From contig JANYEU010000435.1 of the NCBI GenBank assembly GCA_025362915.1, positions 1 through 7,438 of the forward strand: a stretch of DNA of 7,438 bases, read 5' to 3'. The stretch comes from Chitinophagaceae bacterium. GTDB taxonomy: Bacteria > Bacteroidota > Bacteroidia > Chitinophagales > Chitinophagaceae. Made by a program: the position numbers and the translations under genes. Of this stretch, positions 5,021-7,438 are shown in pieces. How positions within the stretch are numbered: position 1 is the first letter of the stretch; each line of letters begins with the position of its first letter. The notes below the pieces were generated by a model. The model did no database searches. It was not told where the DNA came from and saw nothing but the letters and a program-made list of their open reading frames with translations.

Positions 5021-7051
5021 TTATTTCTTAATAAAAGTCAGTGTTGTTGTACCGTATTTAGCCAAATAAGTCCTTGGCAATAGTTGCAGTACATCTATTG
5101 TTTCTTCGGTAGAATTTACTGGTGAATAATGGGTAGAAAGTTTATTTCCATCAATGGAATAGATACTTAATTCTGCGCCTGCAACAGCCTTGCTGTGTGT
5201 AATGGAAATGGTATTATGTACAGGGTTTGTAATAATTTTAAAACTATTGACAGCTGTATTATTCCTTACGCCAATAACATTGCTATAGGTGATAGAGCCG
5301 TTTTTATCTTGAATCTTCAAGCGGTAAAAAGCGGCTTCGCTAGCCAATGGTTGATCATCCCTAAATGCATAATTACTTTGGTTTACTACACCTCCCGTTG
5401 CTTTTACTGTTCCAATACTGGTGAATGAAGTGCCATTAAAGCTTTTCTCAATTGAAAAAGCAACAGTATTCAATTCGTTGGCGGTTGTCCAGTCAAGCAT
5501 TACTTGTTGCTGCGTGTTTATTGCAGACTTGAATTTAATTAATGTTACTGGCAGATTGATTGGTGCAACCAAGCTATTCAGGTACTCTTCCAGCATGGTA
5601 TATCCACTGGAAGCAACTGTATTGCCATCGGTAGAGTCATTTGGGTTCAATCCATTTGCCATTTCCCAAGTATCAGGTATGCCATCATGGTCACTATCGG
5701 TTGGTGCAATGGCAGTGGTGTCATACGCTGGCCATCCTCCCGCAGAATCTTGTGTATCTATTATACCCAAGTTTCCTTTACCATAATAGGTGCTTGTACT
5801 GTTGGTTGCATGTTGCGAAGCAGTACCCGTAATTGTTTCTTTTACAATCCTTCTGTCAATCGTATCCCTTTTGGGGTAGGTATCGCCTACTCCTGCCAAT
5901 ACTGAATTATACGCGTCCAGGGCAGTTTGCATCACAATCGGTTCGTTTTGTGTTGGCGCGGCAAGTTTGAATGAATCAATATAAGAGGCTGGATAATAGG
6001 AGGGATGCAAGCCAAGAAAGTTATTGGCGGTAACCGTAGGCGAGCCATAAACAAAGTTGCCAGACATATATACCTTGCCGGTCAATCGGTTTGCCCAAGC
6101 AAATGAATAAGCATCGGAGGCATTCAGTATGATGGCCGATTTCTTGGCAGGTGTGGCAGGGCCGGCCTTGTAATAGTTATTCATGATGTTCACTTCCGAC
6201 CTTCTCAATGCAAAGATTGGTTTACCAGTATCCGCTATTTCTATTTCATTGCCATAGCAACCTAAATCGTTACCCCAGTTGTAAATAACATTGTTTCTAT
6301 AATCTACATAAGCCAATGTGTCGTGTGTCCTGGATCCATTGAAACGGATGGAACGGCTGTGGTGATGTGCCAACAAATTGTGGTGATAGGAAGCATATTG
6401 CCCACCCCAAACACCTGCATAACCGTGGCTTCCCTTGCCATTATAGGAAGCATTTAAACTTTCACTTACCAGACACCATTGGATGGTTGAATATTTATTA
6501 TCGTAGAAAGTGGCAGCCTCTTCCATAGACCAACTCATGGAGCAATGATCTACAATAAAGTTGTTTGAATTTTCCATATCCAAACCATAAACCGCAGGGT
6601 TATTTGTTTTGGATACATCACCCGGACGGAAGTGCATATACCGTACAATAACATTCTTGCCATATATTTTTACCATGCCACGCTTGGTACAGATGCCATC
6701 ACCCGGAGCGGTTTGTCCGGCAAGGGTCATGTTGGATCTTTGTACTTTTAGTGGAGTCAATAAATCAATAATACCTCCTACCCTAAAAACAATGGTCAAT
6801 GGCTGACCGGGATAAGCATTAAAAGCCTGACGGAAACTGCCGGGGCCATCATCGGCCAATGTGGTTACTTCATATACTTTGCCGCCTCTTCCACCTAAAG
6901 AATATTTGCCATAACCTTCTGCACCTGGGAAAGCTAATTGCTGCGCCAATAAATTACTTGAAGTAATGATAAATAAAGAAAATAGTAGAAGAAACGAAAA
7001 CGATTTTTCAACTTGAATCAAGTTAGTAGAACTAAGTAAATTGACAAGCAT
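5021..7051 (-). CDS. Secreted pectate-lyase-like protein with T9SS C-terminal sorting domain
   Basis: Probably cleaves pectate or a related uronic polysaccharide outside the cell. It is 676 aa from ATG 7051. A TTG two codons upstream (7057) is possible but less likely. Residues 17-36 form a signal-peptide core (SFLLLFSLFIITSSNLLAQ). The mature protein opens with FPGAEGYGKYSLGGRGGKVY, the hallmark start of Bacteroidota pectate-lyase-like (PL1-related) enzymes. A right-handed beta-helix region to about 390 contains TLAGQTAPGDGI, VIVRYMHFRPGD, DHCSMSWSMEE (about 168-178) and HHNLLAHHHSRSIRFNGSR. These repeat-like rungs are typical of the group; the Ca-binding and catalytic residues cannot be assigned without a structure. 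DSDHDGIPDTWE (about 452-463) with GLNPND is a TSP3-like calcium motif. A linker domain (about 502-595) precedes a T9SS type A tail with SFKIITNPVHNTISI, LSIYSIDGNKL and a final TFIKK. No SusC/SusD genes are adjacent in the window. Confidence 0.9.
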   Translation of the reverse strand: MLVNLLSSTNLIQVEKSFSFLLLFSLFIITSSNLLAQQLAFPGAEGYGKYSLGGRGGKVYEVTTLADDGPGSFRQAFNAYPGQPLTIVFRVGGIIDLLTPLKVQRSNMTLAGQTAPGDGICTKRGMVKIYGKNVIVRYMHFRPGDVSKTNNPAVYGLDMENSNNFIVDHCSMSWSMEEAATFYDNKYSTIQWCLVSESLNASYNGKGSHGYAGVWGGQYASYHHNLLAHHHSRSIRFNGSRTHDTLAYVDYRNNVIYNWGNDLGCYGNEIEIADTGKPIFALRRSEVNIMNNYYKAGPATPAKKSAIILNASDAYSFAWANRLTGKVYMSGNFVYGSPTVTANNFLGLHPSYYPASYIDSFKLAAPTQNEPIVMQTALDAYNSVLAGVGDTYPKRDTIDRRIVKETITGTASQHATNSTSTYYGKGNLGIIDTQDSAGGWPAYDTTAIAPTDSDHDGIPDTWEMANGLNPNDSTDGNTVASSGYTMLEEYLNSLVAPINLPVTLIKFKSAINTQQQVMLDWTTANELNTVAFSIEKSFNGTSFTSIGTVKATGGVVNQSNYAFRDDQPLASEAAFYRLKIQDKNGSITYSNVIGVRNNTAVNSFKIITNPVHNTISITHSKAVAGAELSIYSIDGNKLSTHYSPVNSTEETIDVLQLLPRTYLAKYGTTTLTFIKK

Positions 7052-7118
7052 AAACAAATTGATTTATTGATGAATTAAGTAAGAAGCATTACTGACGGAT
7101 AACAAACTCAATCGTTGG

Positions 7119-7126
7119 CAAATGTA
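7119..7126 (-). promoter_or_regulatory. Candidate -7 promoter element TACATTTG for the lyase gene
   Basis: On the minus strand this reads TACATTTG, an exact match to the Bacteroidota -7 consensus TAnnTTTG. It is 68 bases upstream of ATG 7051, implying a leader of about 60 bases. No TTTG is found at the usual -33 spacing; the nearest TTTG is only 13 bases upstream, so the assignment is tentative. Confidence 0.4.
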
Positions 7127-7190
7127 GCGCAGGGCTTTGCAAATCTGTCCTGTCCTATCCTGTGTTATTCTTTTGGTAACAATTAGTGCC

Positions 7191-7223
7191 AATAAAAAAG
7201 CCCCCGCTAATTCGCAGAGGCTT
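7191..7223 (-). terminator. Intrinsic terminator after the dnaK-tRNA unit
   Basis: On the minus strand a 10-bp stem (AAGCCTCTGC with GCGGGGGCTT, two G-U wobbles) closes the 6-base loop GAATTA and runs into TTTTTTATT. It begins two bases after the tRNA 3' end. It would stop transcription coming from dnaK through the tRNA. Confidence 0.85.
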
Positions 7224-7224
7224 C

Positions 7225-7298
7225 AATTTCGGACGGGATTCGAACCCGTATCTTCTCCTTCGTTAGGGGAGTGCTCTATCCAATTGAGCTACTGAACG
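7225..7298 (-). tRNA. tRNA gene, imperfect; anticodon AAC by position, possibly Arg(ACG) with indels or a pseudo-tRNA
   Basis: Clear tRNA features on the minus strand: U8-A9, D arm GCTC-AATTGGATA-GAGC, five-base variable loop AAGAT, and a perfect T arm ACGGG-TTCGAAT-CCCGT. CCA is not encoded. The anticodon arm CTCCC-CTAACGA-AGGAG has a C-A mismatch at 31-39 and puts AAC at 34-36 (Val), unusual with G37. Removing one A and adding one G would give CTCCC-CTACGAA-GGGAG, a perfect Arg(ACG) arm. The acceptor stem (CGTTCAG with CCGAAAT) pairs only at four of seven positions. It lies 12 bases after dnaK and just before a terminator. It is either a degenerate gene or one damaged by sequence errors; identity is unsure. 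Confidence 0.7.
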
Positions 7299-7310
7299 TT
7301 CTTCAAAATA

Positions 7311-7438
7311 TTATTTTACTTCTTCAAATTCTGCATCAGTAACAGTTTCGTTTGAATCTTGGTGAGTTTCACCTTGATGTCCACCATCCTGAGGTTGTGC
7401 ACCACCAGCAGCTTGCGCCTTGTATAACTCTTCGCTAG
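7311..7438 (-). CDS. dnaK: Chaperone DnaK (Hsp70), C-terminal 41 residues
   Basis: Only the last 41 codons and the stop are in the window; the gene continues to the right. The tail begins SEELYKAQAAGGAQPQ, continues with a Gly/Gln/His-rich disordered stretch, and ends VTDAEFEEVK. An A/G/Q-rich linker followed by a conserved acidic D-EFEEVK end is the standard C-terminus of bacterial DnaK, where it follows the helical lid and contributes to client handling. The ATPase and substrate domains cannot be checked here. Its stop is 12 bases before a tRNA gene on the same strand, with the first terminator only beyond that, so dnaK transcripts probably run through the tRNA. Confidence 0.88.
   Translation of the reverse strand, partial: SEELYKAQAAGGAQPQDGGHQGETHQDSNETVTDAEFEEVK

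Noticed and set aside
5195..5905. Several plus-strand open frames opposite the lyase gene
   Set aside because: All are antisense to an intact 676-aa protein with full domain order and no domain of their own.
5021..7057. TTG at 7057 as the lyase start
   Set aside because: An ATG lies two codons downstream, no ribosome site favours the TTG, and the signal peptide is unchanged by the choice.
7145..7163. Four degenerate tandem CCTGT-like units between the lyase promoter region and the terminator
   Set aside because: Too short and imperfect to call a functional repeat; no array or spacer structure.
7225..7298. tRNA as an integration (attachment) site for a mobile element
   Set aside because: No integrase, no second copy of the tRNA 3' end and no direct repeat were seen elsewhere in the window.

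Overview
The window looks like chromosomal DNA of a Bacteroidota bacterium, probably of the Chitinophagaceae/Sphingobacteriia type. The evidence is: AT-rich sequence with essentially no Shine-Dalgarno sites before the starts; a secreted enzyme ending in a type IX secretion (T9SS) C-terminal sorting domain, a system confined to this phylum; a TAnnTTTG-type -7 promoter element upstream of that enzyme; and a DnaK C-terminal tail ending in EFEEVK. The genus cannot be fixed from this sequence alone.

Left half (1-4844, + strand): an unusual ABC-transporter cluster. In order it holds (i) the C-terminal end of a coiled-coil protein, (ii) a protein with two membrane segments and helical regions, (iii) a membrane-anchored protein combining a substrate-binding-protein (SBP)-like region with a C-terminal OmpA peptidoglycan-binding domain, (iv) a permease of the SsuC/TauC type and (v) its ATPase. 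An intrinsic terminator hairpin separates (iii) from (iv). My reading is that an importer-like permease/ATPase pair works with a binding protein tethered at one end to the inner membrane and at the other to the cell wall, helped by two partners of unknown function. The substrate is not evident. Genes (i), (ii) and (iii) each carry an apparent one-base frameshift as sequenced, at about 4-7, 959-966 and 1925-1926. Rejoined, (ii) is about 330 aa and (iii) about 588 aa. Either the assembly has indel errors here or the cluster is decaying. Genes (iv) and (v) are intact.

Middle and right (4845-7057): a 176-base convergent gap holds a strong 15-bp hairpin that best terminates the minus-strand gene. 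That gene encodes a 676-aa secreted pectate-lyase-like beta-helix protein with a signal peptide, a calcium-binding TSP3-like motif, a linker domain and a T9SS type A tail.

Right end (7191-7438, - strand): the 3' end of dnaK, then 12 bases later a tRNA gene with a defective-looking acceptor and anticodon stem, then within two bases a factor-independent terminator. The layout suggests a dnaK-tRNA read-through transcript.
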